Shown here piece after piece: positions 8,952-17,508 of a stretch of 64,000 nt of DNA. The notes under the pieces were generated by a model. It was not told where the DNA came from and did not search any database. It saw only the letters and a program-made list of their open reading frames with translations. The DNA is from VRUE01 sp963697915 (GTDB taxonomy: Bacteria; Actinomycetota; Thermoleophilia; Solirubrobacterales; 70-9): the NCBI GenBank assembly GCA_963697915.1, contig OY969103.1:2418001-2482000 (forward strand), written 5' to 3'. The translations under genes were made by a program, and so were the position numbers. Each line of letters starts with the position of its first letter. Position 1 is the stretch's first letter.

Positions 8952-9632
8952 GTGTACATCATCGTCATCGGCGCCGGCAAGGTGGGTTGGAACCTGACCC
9001 GCGAGCTGCTCGAAAAGGACCACGAGGTGACGGTGATCGAGAGCAACCGGCGCCGCTACCTGACCGTCGAGCAGGAGCTCGAGCACAACGTCACCTACGG
9101 CGACGCCTCCGAGCTCTGGGTGCTGGAGCGGGCTGGGATCCAGCGCGCCGACATGGTGATCGCGGTGACCGGCGACGACGAGGACAACATGCTGATCTGC
9201 CAGGTGGCGCGGGAGAAGTACGAGGTCGAGCGGATCATCGCCCGCGTCAACAACCCCCGCAACAAGCCTCACTTCGACCTGCTCGGCGTCAAACCGTCGG
9301 TCTCCGCCACCGACCTGATCCTGCGCCTGCTCGAGCACGACATCCCCGAGTATGGCCTGGTTCACCTGCTCGACCTGCAGGAGGAGCAGCTGGAGATCAT
9401 CGAGATGCTGCTCGGTCAGGACTCGCGGGTCACCGGCCGCCGCGTCGGCGACCTCTCGATGCCGGAAGGCAGCCTGCTGATCTCGGTGCTGCGCGAAGGC
9501 AAGGGCTTCGTGCCCAGTGCCGACACCATCCTCGAAGCCGGCGACGAGGTTCTGGCCGTGCTCGACCCGGGGCGCGAGGAGGACATCAAGGAACTGTTCG
9601 GGCCGCCCAAGAACGGCAACGGCGCTGGCTGA
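8952..9632 (+). CDS. trkA: TrkA family potassium-uptake regulatory protein (TrkA-N plus TrkA-C)
   Basis: A 226-residue protein with an N-terminal RCK domain (IVIGAGKVGWNL; VIAVTGDDEDNMLICQVA) and a C-terminal TrkA-C (RCK_C) domain from about residue 145 (DLSMPEGSLLISVLREGKGFVPSADTILEAGDEVLAVL). GTG at 8952 is chosen because it begins exactly at the first strand of the Rossmann fold. No TrkH/TrkG channel gene is present in the window; the only neighbouring transporters are the APC-USP pair. Confidence 0.88.
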   Translation: MYIIVIGAGKVGWNLTRELLEKDHEVTVIESNRRRYLTVEQELEHNVTYGDASELWVLERAGIQRADMVIAVTGDDEDNMLICQVAREKYEVERIIARVNNPRNKPHFDLLGVKPSVSATDLILRLLEHDIPEYGLVHLLDLQEEQLEIIEMLLGQDSRVTGRRVGDLSMPEGSLLISVLREGKGFVPSADTILEAGDEVLAVLDPGREEDIKELFGPPKNGNGAG

Positions 9633-9633
9633 G

Positions 9634-10866
9634 ATGGCCGACCGCGACGTCGACTTCCTCTTGGTCGGCGGTGGTCTCGCCTCCGCCCACTGCGCGACCG
9701 AGCTGCGCAGGCGCGGCGCCGAGGGCACGATCCTGCTGGCCGGCCGCGAGCCCGAGCCGCCCTACGAACGGCCGCCGCTCTCCAAGGAGTACCTGCGGGG
9801 CGACGCCGGTCGCGCCGACGCCCGCGTCCACCCCGAGGAGTGGTACGCGGAGAACGGGGTCGAGCTGCTGACCGGGATCAACGTGATGTCGCTCGACCCC
9901 GAGGCGCGCACGGCGAGGCTGCAGGGCGGGGAGGAGGTCGGCTTCGGCAAGGCGCTGCTCGCCACCGGGGCGATGGTCAACATCCTGCGGGTCGAGGGCG
10001 CCGAGAACGAGGGCGTCCACTACCTGCGCGCCTTCGGCAACTCCGACGCGATCCGCGCCGACGCCGAGGCCGCCGGCCACGTGGTCCTGATCGGCGGCAG
10101 CTACATCGGCACCGAGGTCGCCGCCTCGCTGGCGGCGAAGGGCGTCCAGTGCACGATCGTGATGATGGAGGACGTGGCGCTCTCGCGGGTCTTCGGCGAG
10201 GAGGCCGGGCGCTGGTTCCAGGGGCAGCTCGAAGAGCACGGCGTCACCGTCCACGCCGGTGAGGAGCTCGAGGCCTTCGAGGGCGACGGCCGGGTCAAGG
10301 CGGTGCTGACCAAGAGCGGTCTGGCGATCGAGTGCGACACGGTCGTCGTCGGCGCCGGGGTCCGGCCCGACGCGATGCTGGCCCAGCGCGCCGGGCTCGA
10401 GGTCGACGACGGGATCGTCTGCGACTCGAAGCTGCAGTCCTCGGTCGCGGGCATCTACGCGGCGGGCGACTGCTGCTCCTACGACAGCGACGTGCACGGC
10501 CGGCGGCTGCGGGTCGAGCACTGGGACGTGGCGATGCAGCAGGGGATGCACGTCGCCCGCAACATGCTCGGCGAGGAGCGCGATTACGACGTCGTCCCCT
10601 ACTTCTTCAGCGACCTCGCCGACTGGGCCAGCCTCGAGTACGTCGGGCCCGCCTACGAGTGGGACGAGGAGATCTGGCGCGGCGATCGCGACGGCGGCGA
10701 GTTCTCGGTCTGGTACCTGAAGGACGGCCGGGTCGCGGGCGCGCTCAGCGTCGGTCGCTCCGAAGATCTCGCCGAGGCGCGGCGCCTGCTCGCCGACGGC
10801 GTCGACGTCTCCGCCGCCCGCGAGGCGCTCGCCGACACCGGCACCGACCTCGCGTCGATCGTCTGA
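9634..10866 (+). CDS. FAD/NAD(P)H ferredoxin/rubredoxin reductase-like oxidoreductase
   Basis: A 410-residue flavoprotein of the ferredoxin reductase/AIFM3 family that passes electrons from NAD(P)H to a small redox protein. It has the FAD-binding LVGGGLASAHCA loop, the PPYERPPLSKEYL family signature, a second Rossmann loop LIGGSYIGTEVA for NAD(P)H, and the FAD-closing motif GIYAAGDCC. A C-terminal reductase domain follows (DWASLEYVGPA). The start lies 1 base after the trkA stop, so it is probably in the same operon. Its electron acceptor is not encoded here. Confidence 0.88.
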   Translation: MADRDVDFLLVGGGLASAHCATELRRRGAEGTILLAGREPEPPYERPPLSKEYLRGDAGRADARVHPEEWYAENGVELLTGINVMSLDPEARTARLQGGEEVGFGKALLATGAMVNILRVEGAENEGVHYLRAFGNSDAIRADAEAAGHVVLIGGSYIGTEVAASLAAKGVQCTIVMMEDVALSRVFGEEAGRWFQGQLEEHGVTVHAGEELEAFEGDGRVKAVLTKSGLAIECDTVVVGAGVRPDAMLAQRAGLEVDDGIVCDSKLQSSVAGIYAAGDCCSYDSDVHGRRLRVEHWDVAMQQGMHVARNMLGEERDYDVVPYFFSDLADWASLEYVGPAYEWDEEIWRGDRDGGEFSVWYLKDGRVAGALSVGRSEDLAEARRLLADGVDVSAAREALADTGTDLASIV

Positions 10867-10918
10867 TTGCCGTCTGCGCCCACCGGAGGGCGTCGCCGGA
10901 TATCCTCAACTTTGTCGT

Positions 10919-10990
10919 TGCGCCCTGGTGTAATTGGCAACACGCCAGCCTCTGGAGCTGGATTTCGGGGTTCGAGTCCCTGGGGCGCAG
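10919..10990 (+). tRNA. tRNA-Gln (CTG)
   Basis: A 72-base cloverleaf. The acceptor stem TGCGCCC/GGGCGCA is perfect, and its U1-A72 pair is typical of tRNA-Gln. The anticodon stem CCAGC/GCTGG encloses loop CTCTGGA with anticodon CTG. The T arm has the TTCGAGT loop. CCA is not encoded. Confidence 0.92.
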
Positions 10991-11049
10991 TCAGCACGGA
11001 TTTCAAAGGCCCCCGGCGTGTCCGGTGAGCTTGCGAACATGCGTTCGCT

Positions 11050-11679
11050 ATGGGGGCGGAAGGGATCGAGGGTCGGCTCTCGGCCTCGGAGAAGCGAGCG
11101 CTTATCGGGAATCTGCTCGCTGACGGTTTGAGTCAAGCGGAGGTTGGAAGACGACTCGGGCTTTCAAAGCCGACCATTTCGTATCACGCGCGTCGCCTCG
11201 GCCTTCCCGCTAGGGACAAGTGTGCTCGCCGTTACGACTGGAATGAGATTCAAGCTGCGTATGACGCTGGCCTCTCTGCGCGGGAATGCTCTCAGCGTTT
11301 CGGATTCGCAATCTGCTCATGGCGCGCGGCTGTGAAACGAGGCGCTGTTCGGCCCCGTCCGCGTAGGATGCCGATCGAGAGGTTGCTCGTATCTGGGCGC
11401 CCGCGGACGAATCGATCGCATCTGAAGCAACGGCTTCTGGACGAGGGGCTCAAGGTCAATCACTGCGAGGAGTGCGGGCTGACCGAGTGGCGTGGGCGGC
11501 CTCTGAGCATGGCTCTCCACCATGTCAATGGACACGGGAAGGACAACCGTCTGTCCAACCTCCAGCTCCTCTGTCCTAACTGCCATGCCCAGACCGAGAA
11601 TTTCGGTGGTCGCAACACAGCTCGAGGCCGAAAGAGGGAGTCAACGCGCCGAGGGGTGCGGCGAACGGGCGCTGTCTAG
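11050..11679 (+). CDS. HTH-HNH endonuclease, free-standing
   Basis: A 209-residue protein. The N-terminal part (about 10-60) is a helix-turn-helix of the resolvase/sigma type (GLSQAEVGRRLGLSKPTISYH), with a second HTH-like segment about 65-100. The C-terminal part (about 145-200) is an HNH nuclease: CEECG, then the HHVNGHGKDNRLSNLQLL core, then CPNCHAQTENFGG, giving two zinc-binding Cys pairs and the catalytic His. Its base composition is visibly less GC-rich than its neighbours and it begins 60 bases after a tRNA, both signs of a mobile, homing-like gene. No repeated tRNA end flanks it. Confidence 0.8.
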   Translation: MGAEGIEGRLSASEKRALIGNLLADGLSQAEVGRRLGLSKPTISYHARRLGLPARDKCARRYDWNEIQAAYDAGLSARECSQRFGFAICSWRAAVKRGAVRPRPRRMPIERLLVSGRPRTNRSHLKQRLLDEGLKVNHCEECGLTEWRGRPLSMALHHVNGHGKDNRLSNLQLLCPNCHAQTENFGGRNTARGRKRESTRRGVRRTGAV

Positions 11680-11703
11680 CGCCTTTGCTACCTTCGCCGC
11701 TTG

Positions 11704-12417
11704 ATGAGCAGGCTCGGAGCAGGCTTCGGCATGATCGCGCTGGTCTCCGTCGTGATCGCCGGCTGTGGCGGTGGTGGCGGCGACGACACGACCGCCGCGG
11801 CGCCGGTGACGACCGAAGCGGTGACCGCGCTGAGCAAGGAAGAGCTGGTCGCTCAGGGCGACGCGATCTGCGCCGAGGTCAACGCGGCCGTCGGCACGAT
11901 CGGCTCGACCAGCACCGGCAGTGAAGGCCAGGCAGCCCAGGTCGCGGACCTCTACAGCGGCATGGTCGAGCGGCTCAAGGGCCTCGGCGCGCCCAGCGAC
12001 GAAGACGCCGGCTACGACGAATTCATCGGCTCCGCCGAAGTGCTCGCCCAGGCGGAGAGCGATGTCGCCCTGGCGGCGGCCCGCGGCGAAGAAGAAGGGC
12101 TGACGAGCGCCGAAGCGGAGGCCTCGACGGCATTGGGCTCCTTCCAGTCGGCTGCCGACTCGTTCGGGCTGACCCAGTGCGGCGAAGCGCCCAGCCCGCC
12201 CACGGCCGCGGCGACGGGCGAAGAAGCGGTCGAAGAAGCGCCGTCCGGGGTCGAAGAAGAAGTCGCGCCGGAAGAAGTCGCGCCCGAAGAAGAAGTCGCG
12301 CCCGAAACCGGCGGCGTGACCGAAGAAGAAAGCGCCGGCGGCGGCGCGGCGGCGGGCGGCACCGAAGGCGGCGGGGGCACCACCGGCGGCAGCTCCGGCG
12401 GCATCGGCCCCGGCTAA
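11704..12417 (+). CDS. Predicted lipoprotein with low-complexity Glu/Gly tail
   Basis: A 237-residue protein with a lipoprotein signal: basic n-region, hydrophobic core and lipobox VIAGC, giving an anchored Cys near residue 20 followed by a Gly stretch. The globular part (about 45-165) is helical with one Cys near each end (DAICAEV, LTQCGEA), resembling small secreted proteins common in this lineage. The rest is a repetitive tail rich in EEVAPEE and then Gly. A TTG lies directly before the ATG, but the ATG is preferred. The stop overlaps the convergent ABC gene by 4 bases. Confidence 0.75.
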   Translation: MSRLGAGFGMIALVSVVIAGCGGGGGDDTTAAAPVTTEAVTALSKEELVAQGDAICAEVNAAVGTIGSTSTGSEGQAAQVADLYSGMVERLKGLGAPSDEDAGYDEFIGSAEVLAQAESDVALAAARGEEEGLTSAEAEASTALGSFQSAADSFGLTQCGEAPSPPTAAATGEEAVEEAPSGVEEEVAPEEVAPEEEVAPETGGVTEEESAGGGAAAGGTEGGGGTTGGSSGGIGPG

Positions 12418-14186
12418 GCCACCGAGGACTCCACCCAGGCGCCGTAGAGGCGAGAGTAGGGGCCGCCCGCCTCGATCAGCTCGTCGTGGCTGCCGCTCTC
12501 GGCGATCCGGCCGCCCTCGAGGACGACGATCTTGCCGGCGCGGCGGATGGTCGAGAGCCGGTGGGCGATGACGATCGCGGTGCGCCCGGCGAGCAGCCGC
12601 TCGAGCCCGCGCTCGATCGTCTTCTCGGTGCGCACGTCGACGTTCGAGGTCGCCTCGTCGAGGATCAGGATGCGGGGCTCGGCGAGCAGCGCCCGGGCGA
12701 AGGCGACGAGCTGGCGCTGGCCGGCGGAGAGCTGCACGCCGCGCTCGCCGACCTGCGTCTCGATCCGCTCGGGCAGCGCCGCGATGAACTCGGTGGCGCC
12801 GACCGCGGCCGCCGCCGCCTCGATCTCCTCGAGCGACGCCCCGGGCCGGCCGAAGGCGATGTTCTCGCGCACGCTGCCGGAGAAGAGGAAGCCCTCCTGG
12901 GGGACGATCCCCAGCTGGCCACGCAGCGCCCCCTGGCGCACCTCGCGCAGATCGTGCCCGTCGACGGCGACGCTGCCGCGCTGCGGGTCGTAGAAGCGCG
13001 CGACCAGCTTGGCCAGGGTCGACTTGCCGGCGCCGGTGGCGCCGACCAGGGCCAGGGTCTGCCCGGGCGGCACGTGCAGGTCGATCTCGCGCAGCGCCCA
13101 CTCCTCGTCGGCGTAGGCGAACCAGACCCCCTCCATCGCGATCTCGCCGCGCAGCCGGCCGAGGTCGATCGCGTCGGGGGCGTCGGTCATGTCGGGCTCG
13201 GTGTCGAGCAGCTCGAAGATCTTGTCGAGCGCCGCCATCCCCTGCTGGTAGGTCGTGTAGAGCTGCGAGAGCTGCTGGATCGGGTCGAAGAAGACCTGCA
13301 GGTAGCCGATGAAGGCGACGACGACGCCGATCTGGATCGCGTCGTCGATGACCAGCGTGCCGCCGTAGAAGATGATCACCGCGGTGGCGACGGCGGCGAG
13401 CAGTTCGACCGCCGGGAAGTAGGTCGCGTTGAGGTAGACCGTCCGCATGTTCGCCTCGCGGTTGGCCTCGTTGAGCTCGTCCATCGCCTCGGCGTGGCGC
13501 CGCTCCTGGCCGAAGCTGCGCACGACTCGGACGCCGCTCAGGGTCTCCTGCAGGTAAGCGGTGACCGCCGCGATCCGCTCGCGGGTCGCCTGGTAGGCGC
13601 CGTGGGAGATGATCCGGAAGACGACGCTGGCGAGCAGCAGCAGGGGGAGGGTGAGGAAGGTGACCAGGGCCAGCTGCAGGTCGAGCAGCAGCATGATCAC
13701 GACGACGCCGATCAGGGTGAGGCCGCTGGAGAGCAGCGTCACCACCCCGCTGGTGACCAGCTGGTTGAGCGCCTCGATGTCGTTGGTCATGCGGCTGATC
13801 AGGACGCCGGGGCTGCGCCGCGTGAAGAACCCGATCGACATCGCCTGCAAATGGGTGAAGACGCGCTCGCGCAGATCCTGCAGGGCGCGCGTCCCGACCC
13901 ACCCGACCAGGTAGGTCTGCACGTAGGTGGCGACCGCGTAGACGATCGCCACCCCGACGAAGGCGATGACGATCTGGGTCAGCGCCGCGGTGTCGTCGGT
14001 GACGATGCCGGCGTCGATCGCCTGCCCGGCGAGGTAGGGGGGAGCGAGCGCCGCCCCGGTCGCGGCCAGGATCGCGACCAGGGTCAGGGCGACCCGGCCG
14101 CGGTAGGGCCGCAGCAGCCCGATCATCCAGCGCAGCTTGCGGCCGCGCTGATCCTCGCCGCGAATGATCGTCCAGAGCCGCCTCAC
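12414..14186 (-). CDS. ABC exporter half-transporter, catalytic-site subunit
   Basis: A 590-residue half-ABC exporter: six N-terminal membrane helices (about 20-310) and an ATPase domain (about 345-585). Walker A is GATGAGKST, the Q-loop is VPQEGFLF, Walker B is ILILDEATSNVD with the catalytic Glu, and the signature is LSAGQRQ, where the usual second Gly is Ala. The GTG start overlaps the stop of the partner gene (GTGA). Together they form a heterodimeric exporter in which this subunit supplies the intact Walker B. Substrates of such pairs include drugs, lipids and peptides; none can be named here. Confidence 0.9.
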   Translation of the reverse strand: MRRLWTIIRGEDQRGRKLRWMIGLLRPYRGRVALTLVAILAATGAALAPPYLAGQAIDAGIVTDDTAALTQIVIAFVGVAIVYAVATYVQTYLVGWVGTRALQDLRERVFTHLQAMSIGFFTRRSPGVLISRMTNDIEALNQLVTSGVVTLLSSGLTLIGVVVIMLLLDLQLALVTFLTLPLLLLASVVFRIISHGAYQATRERIAAVTAYLQETLSGVRVVRSFGQERRHAEAMDELNEANREANMRTVYLNATYFPAVELLAAVATAVIIFYGGTLVIDDAIQIGVVVAFIGYLQVFFDPIQQLSQLYTTYQQGMAALDKIFELLDTEPDMTDAPDAIDLGRLRGEIAMEGVWFAYADEEWALREIDLHVPPGQTLALVGATGAGKSTLAKLVARFYDPQRGSVAVDGHDLREVRQGALRGQLGIVPQEGFLFSGSVRENIAFGRPGASLEEIEAAAAAVGATEFIAALPERIETQVGERGVQLSAGQRQLVAFARALLAEPRILILDEATSNVDVRTEKTIERGLERLLAGRTAIVIAHRLSTIRRAGKIVVLEGGRIAESGSHDELIEAGGPYSRLYGAWVESSVA

Positions 14187-15997
14187 AGTTTCGCCAGCTC
14201 CTCGCGCCGCTCGAGGTCGCGCTGCAGGAAGACCGAGTCGGCGAGGCCGTGCTCGGCGATCTCGCGGTAGAAGCCGCAGCCCTCGAGCAGCTCGGCGTGG
14301 GTGCCGCGGTCGACGATCCGGCCGCCGTCGAGCACGACCACCTCGTCGGCGAGCGAGACGGTCGAGAGGCGGTGGGCGATGACGAAGGTGGTCCTGCCCG
14401 CCATCGCCTCGGCGAGCCCGGCTTTGATCGCCGCCTCGGTCTGGGCGTCGACCGAGGAGGTGGCGTCGTCGAGGATCAGGATGCGGGGGTCGGCGAGCAG
14501 GGCGCGGGCGATCGCGACCCGCTGTCGCTGGCCGCCGGAGAGGGTCAGGCCGCGCTCGCCGACGAGCGCCTCGTAGCCGCCCGGCAGCTCGCGGATGAAC
14601 TCGTCCGCCTGGGCCCGCCGCGCCGCCGCTTCTACTTCCTCGCGGCTCGCCCCCGGCCGGGCGTAGGCGATGTTCTCGGCGACGCTGGCGGAGAAGAGGA
14701 AGCTCTCGTCGCCGACGAAGGCGACCTCCGAGCGCAGCGAGTCGAGGTCGACCCTCCGTACGTCGGCGCCGTCGACCCGGACCGTGCCCTCGCTGGGGTC
14801 ATAGAGACGGGCGATCAGCGCCACCAGGCTGGTCTTGCCAGAGCCGGATGGACCGACCAACGCCACCGTGCGCCCCGCCTCGACCTCGAGGTCAATCCCC
14901 GACAGGGCGAGTTCGCGTTTGTTGTCGCTATCCGGCCCTAACCGCGAACTCAGCACCGCGGGGTCGCCGTAGCTCAGGGTCACGCCGCTCATCTGCACCC
15001 GGCCGCCGCCGGGCGGCAGCGGCGGCGCCCCGGCCGGGCTCTCGATCTGCGGCTCACGGTCGAGGATCTCGAAGAGGCGGTTGCCGGAGGCGATCGCCCG
15101 CTGCGCCATCCCCATCGCCATGCCGAGCATCCGCATCGGCGCGGCGAGGATCGCCAGGTAGGTGTAGAAGGCGGTGAAGCTGCCGAGGCTGAGGTTGCCG
15201 GCGATTACCTGGCGGCCGCCGATCAGCAGCACGAGGGCGATCCCGAACTGCGGCAGGAGGCCGAGCAGCGGCGAGAAGAAGGCCTGCAGGCGGGTCGAGT
15301 AGACGCTCTGGTCGAAGACGCGGGAGACGGCGCGGCGGAAGCGGTGCAGCTGGTGCTCCTCGCGGGCGAAGGCCTTGACGATGCGGATGCCGGAGACGTT
15401 CTCCTCGGCCTCGGCGGTCAGCTCGGCGAGTCGCTGCTGCACCTCCTGCACGGCCGGCCGCGAGACGCGGTTGTAGCGCGAGGCGGTGTAGACGACAAGC
15501 GGCGCCGGGGCGAGCGCGATCAGCGCCAGCAGCGGGTCGATCGCGATCATCACGGCGCTGGCGAGGACGATCGTCAACAGGTTCTGGGTGATGAAGATCA
15601 GCCCGTAGCCGAGGAAGAAGCGGATCGCCTGCAGGTCGACCGTCGCCCGCGACATCAGCTGCCCGGTCTGCTGGCCGTCGAAGAAGCCGAGCTCGAGCCG
15701 CTGCAGGTGGGCGTAGAAGCGCTGGCGCAGGTCGAACTCGACCGCCAGCGAGACCTTGCCGGCGACGATTCGCCGCACGGTCGTCAGGCCCAGCCGCAGG
15801 ATGCCGGCGGCGGCGATCGCCAGTGCCAGCGGCAGCAGGTCGGGCTGTTCACCGGCCTGGATCGCGTTGACCGCGCGGCCGATCAACCAGGGGATCAACA
15901 CCGTCATCCCCATCGCCGCCCAGGCGAACACCAGCGAGCCCCAGAGTTCCGGACGGTAGGGGCGCAGAAAACCCATCAGACGGCGAAAGGTCTGCAC
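14183..15997 (-). CDS. ABC exporter half-transporter, degenerate-site subunit
   Basis: A 604-residue half-ABC exporter and partner of the downstream gene. Membrane helices occupy about 15-310. The ATPase domain has Walker A GPSGSGKTS (about 382-390) and a canonical LSGGQRQR signature (about 486). However, Walker B ends in LDDATSSVD, so Asp replaces the catalytic Glu, and the Q-loop position reads VGDES rather than VPQ. This is the pattern of the non-hydrolysing site in heterodimeric exporters. The GTG start sits only 7 bases after a TATAGT hexamer, so the transcript may be leaderless. Confidence 0.9.
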   Translation of the reverse strand: MQTFRRLMGFLRPYRPELWGSLVFAWAAMGMTVLIPWLIGRAVNAIQAGEQPDLLPLALAIAAAGILRLGLTTVRRIVAGKVSLAVEFDLRQRFYAHLQRLELGFFDGQQTGQLMSRATVDLQAIRFFLGYGLIFITQNLLTIVLASAVMIAIDPLLALIALAPAPLVVYTASRYNRVSRPAVQEVQQRLAELTAEAEENVSGIRIVKAFAREEHQLHRFRRAVSRVFDQSVYSTRLQAFFSPLLGLLPQFGIALVLLIGGRQVIAGNLSLGSFTAFYTYLAILAAPMRMLGMAMGMAQRAIASGNRLFEILDREPQIESPAGAPPLPPGGGRVQMSGVTLSYGDPAVLSSRLGPDSDNKRELALSGIDLEVEAGRTVALVGPSGSGKTSLVALIARLYDPSEGTVRVDGADVRRVDLDSLRSEVAFVGDESFLFSASVAENIAYARPGASREEVEAAARRAQADEFIRELPGGYEALVGERGLTLSGGQRQRVAIARALLADPRILILDDATSSVDAQTEAAIKAGLAEAMAGRTTFVIAHRLSTVSLADEVVVLDGGRIVDRGTHAELLEGCGFYREIAEHGLADSVFLQRDLERREELAKL

Positions 15998-16002
15998 TCA
16001 AG

Positions 16003-16018
16003 TCACTATACAAAGTGA
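16003..16018 (-). promoter_or_regulatory. Dyad operator overlapping a leaderless -10 element
   Basis: TCACT-ATACAA-AGTGA is a perfect 5-bp dyad. On the minus strand it contains TATAGT, ending 7 bases before the GTG start of the ABC exporter operon. A repressor bound here would cover the -10 box. No regulator gene is adjacent, so the binding protein is unknown. Confidence 0.45.
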
Positions 16019-16054
16019 AGTAAAGGCCACCGGGGTGGCGGCGGTCCGCTGCCC

Positions 16055-16681
16055 TCAGTCGAAAACGGCGGCCTTGGCGCTGGTCACCTTGCCGTCGGTG
16101 CACGGTTTGCGCACGTGGCCAGGGGGGAGGAGGATCTCGAAGTTGGTGACCGCGTGGTAGGGGGTGGTGGCCCCGTTGTTGCGGGCGAGGGTGACGACCA
16201 GGCGGTAGAAGCCGGCCGGCAGGTCGCGGTAGTAGATCTCCGGCCTGGTCGCCGGCGAGTAGCTGCCGCTCGAGCCGATCCGCTCGGCGAGGACGCCGTT
16301 GGGGCCGGAGTAGTCGGGGAAGTCGAAGGAGGCGCCGACCAGCCGGCCGCGGCCGAGCGGGCTCTCCTCGGCACGGCGCAGCTTGACCGGGTCGACGCAG
16401 TCCGGCACCCGGTTGAGGCCGAAGCGGATGTGGCCCTCGCCGAGCTGGGGTTCGGCGCCGAAGCGCTGCGGCGCCAGCTCGAAGTTGTCGACCTCGACCT
16501 TGACCACGACCGAGCGGGCCGACTGGCGGGAGCCGTTGCGGGGCGAGATGATCGTCACGCTCGGCTCCGCACCTGGCTTCGCGGCCTCGGCATCGTCGTC
16601 TCCACCCTCGAGGGAGATCGTCAGCACGGTCGCCAGGGCGACCGCCGCCAAGACTGCGATGATGGCGATTCCGAGCCGCAT
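16055..16681 (-). CDS. Membrane-anchored or secreted hypothetical protein
   Basis: A protein of about 208 residues with an N-terminal hydrophobic helix (IAIIAVLAAVALATVLTI) followed by an acidic linker (EGGDDDAEA) and a soluble domain with a PSVTIISPRNGS start typical of an Ig-like fold. Two Cys (PDCVDP, RKPCTDG) could form a disulfide. No family is recognised. Start choice is uncertain: ATG at 16681 gives a normal membrane anchor, while in-frame ATGs at 16717 and 16729 would add 12-16 residues and overlap the divergent GtrA start. Confidence 0.65.
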   Translation of the reverse strand: MRLGIAIIAVLAAVALATVLTISLEGGDDDAEAAKPGAEPSVTIISPRNGSRQSARSVVVKVEVDNFELAPQRFGAEPQLGEGHIRFGLNRVPDCVDPVKLRRAEESPLGRGRLVGASFDFPDYSGPNGVLAERIGSSGSYSPATRPEIYYRDLPAGFYRLVVTLARNNGATTPYHAVTNFEILLPPGHVRKPCTDGKVTSAKAAVFD

Positions 16682-16715
16682 CCGGGTCGGAACATTACGC
16701 ACCGCCCTGCCTGAC

Positions 16716-17144
16716 ATGACCCCGGCCAACGAGCTCGCCTACCGAATCGGTGCCGCCGCGCGACGGCCGGCGAGCTGGGTGCAGCTGCTCAAGTTCGGCC
16801 TGGTCGGGTGCTCTGGCTACCTGATCAACCTCGCGGTCTTCGCGGTGCTCACGGTCAGCCTCGGGATGCACCACCTGATCGCCGCCCTCGGCGCCTTCTG
16901 CGTCGCCGTCGCCAACAACTTCGTCTGGAACCGGTACTGGACCTTCGAGCCGGGTGACGACCACCCGGCCTTCCAGGCGGCCCGTTTCTTCACCGTCAGC
17001 GTCGGCGCGCTGCTGGTCAACCTCGCGGTGCTCGAGGCGTTGATCGCCGGGACCTCGATCGACGGCGTCGTCGCTCAGGCGATCGCGGTCGCGATGGCGA
17101 TGCCGCTCAACTTCCTCGGCAACAAGCTCTGGACCTTCGCCTGA
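16716..17144 (+). CDS. GtrA-like membrane protein
   Basis: A 142-residue protein with four predicted helices. It matches the GtrA family through LLKFGLVGCSGYLINLAVF at the first helix and the NNFVWNRYWTF motif after the second, repeated in weaker form at the end (LNFLGNKLWTF). GtrA proteins are thought to help flip polyprenyl-linked sugars for cell-surface glycosylation. No glycosyltransferase lies next to it, so its glycan pathway is unknown. Its ATG shares a CATG with a possible divergent start on the other strand. Confidence 0.85.
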   Translation: MTPANELAYRIGAAARRPASWVQLLKFGLVGCSGYLINLAVFAVLTVSLGMHHLIAALGAFCVAVANNFVWNRYWTFEPGDDHPAFQAARFFTVSVGALLVNLAVLEALIAGTSIDGVVAQAIAVAMAMPLNFLGNKLWTFA

Positions 17145-17148
17145 GCGC

Positions 17149-17508
17149 CTACCAGTCGCCCTCCAGCCAGCGCAGCAGTTCGGGGGCAATCGATTCCAGG
17201 TCGGGCAGCGCCGAGCCGAGCTCTGCATCGGCCACCTGAATCGCCGCGCCGAGCCCGAAGGTCGCGCGCGCCGGGTCACCCCCCAGCCAGGCCTCGAGTC
17301 GGCTCAACCGCTCATGGTCTGCGCGTAGCTCGGAGAGGGCCGAGCGGGCTGCGGCGGGATCGGTCTCGGCAACCTCGATCATCGCCTGCAGCCCAGCTCT
17401 GACCCGCTCCTCGGGCGGCGCCTCCTCGATGGCGGCAATCGCCCTCTTAACGATTTCTTCGTCCAGCGGCCCTTCTACCAGCAGGGCCGTTCTCGTACCC
17501 TCTTGCAT
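17149..17508 (-). CDS. Acidic helical hypothetical protein
   Basis: A 119-residue, strongly acidic, mostly helical protein with no recognisable family. Translation should be efficient, since AGGAGGT lies 6 bases before the ATG. It contains no Cys, and the only Trp residues are near the C-terminus (SRLEAWLGG, LLRWLEGDW). It is transcribed convergently with the GtrA-like gene. The 268-base region upstream separates it from the divergent synthetase gene and is AT-richer than average, so it probably holds both promoters; I see no clear boxes in it. Confidence 0.65.
   Translation of the reverse strand: MQEGTRTALLVEGPLDEEIVKRAIAAIEEAPPEERVRAGLQAMIEVAETDPAAARSALSELRADHERLSRLEAWLGGDPARATFGLGAAIQVADAELGSALPDLESIAPELLRWLEGDW

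Noticed and set aside
11050..11679. HNH gene as an element integrated in tRNA-Gln
   Set aside because: No repeat of the tRNA-Gln 3' end occurs after the gene, and no integrase is present.
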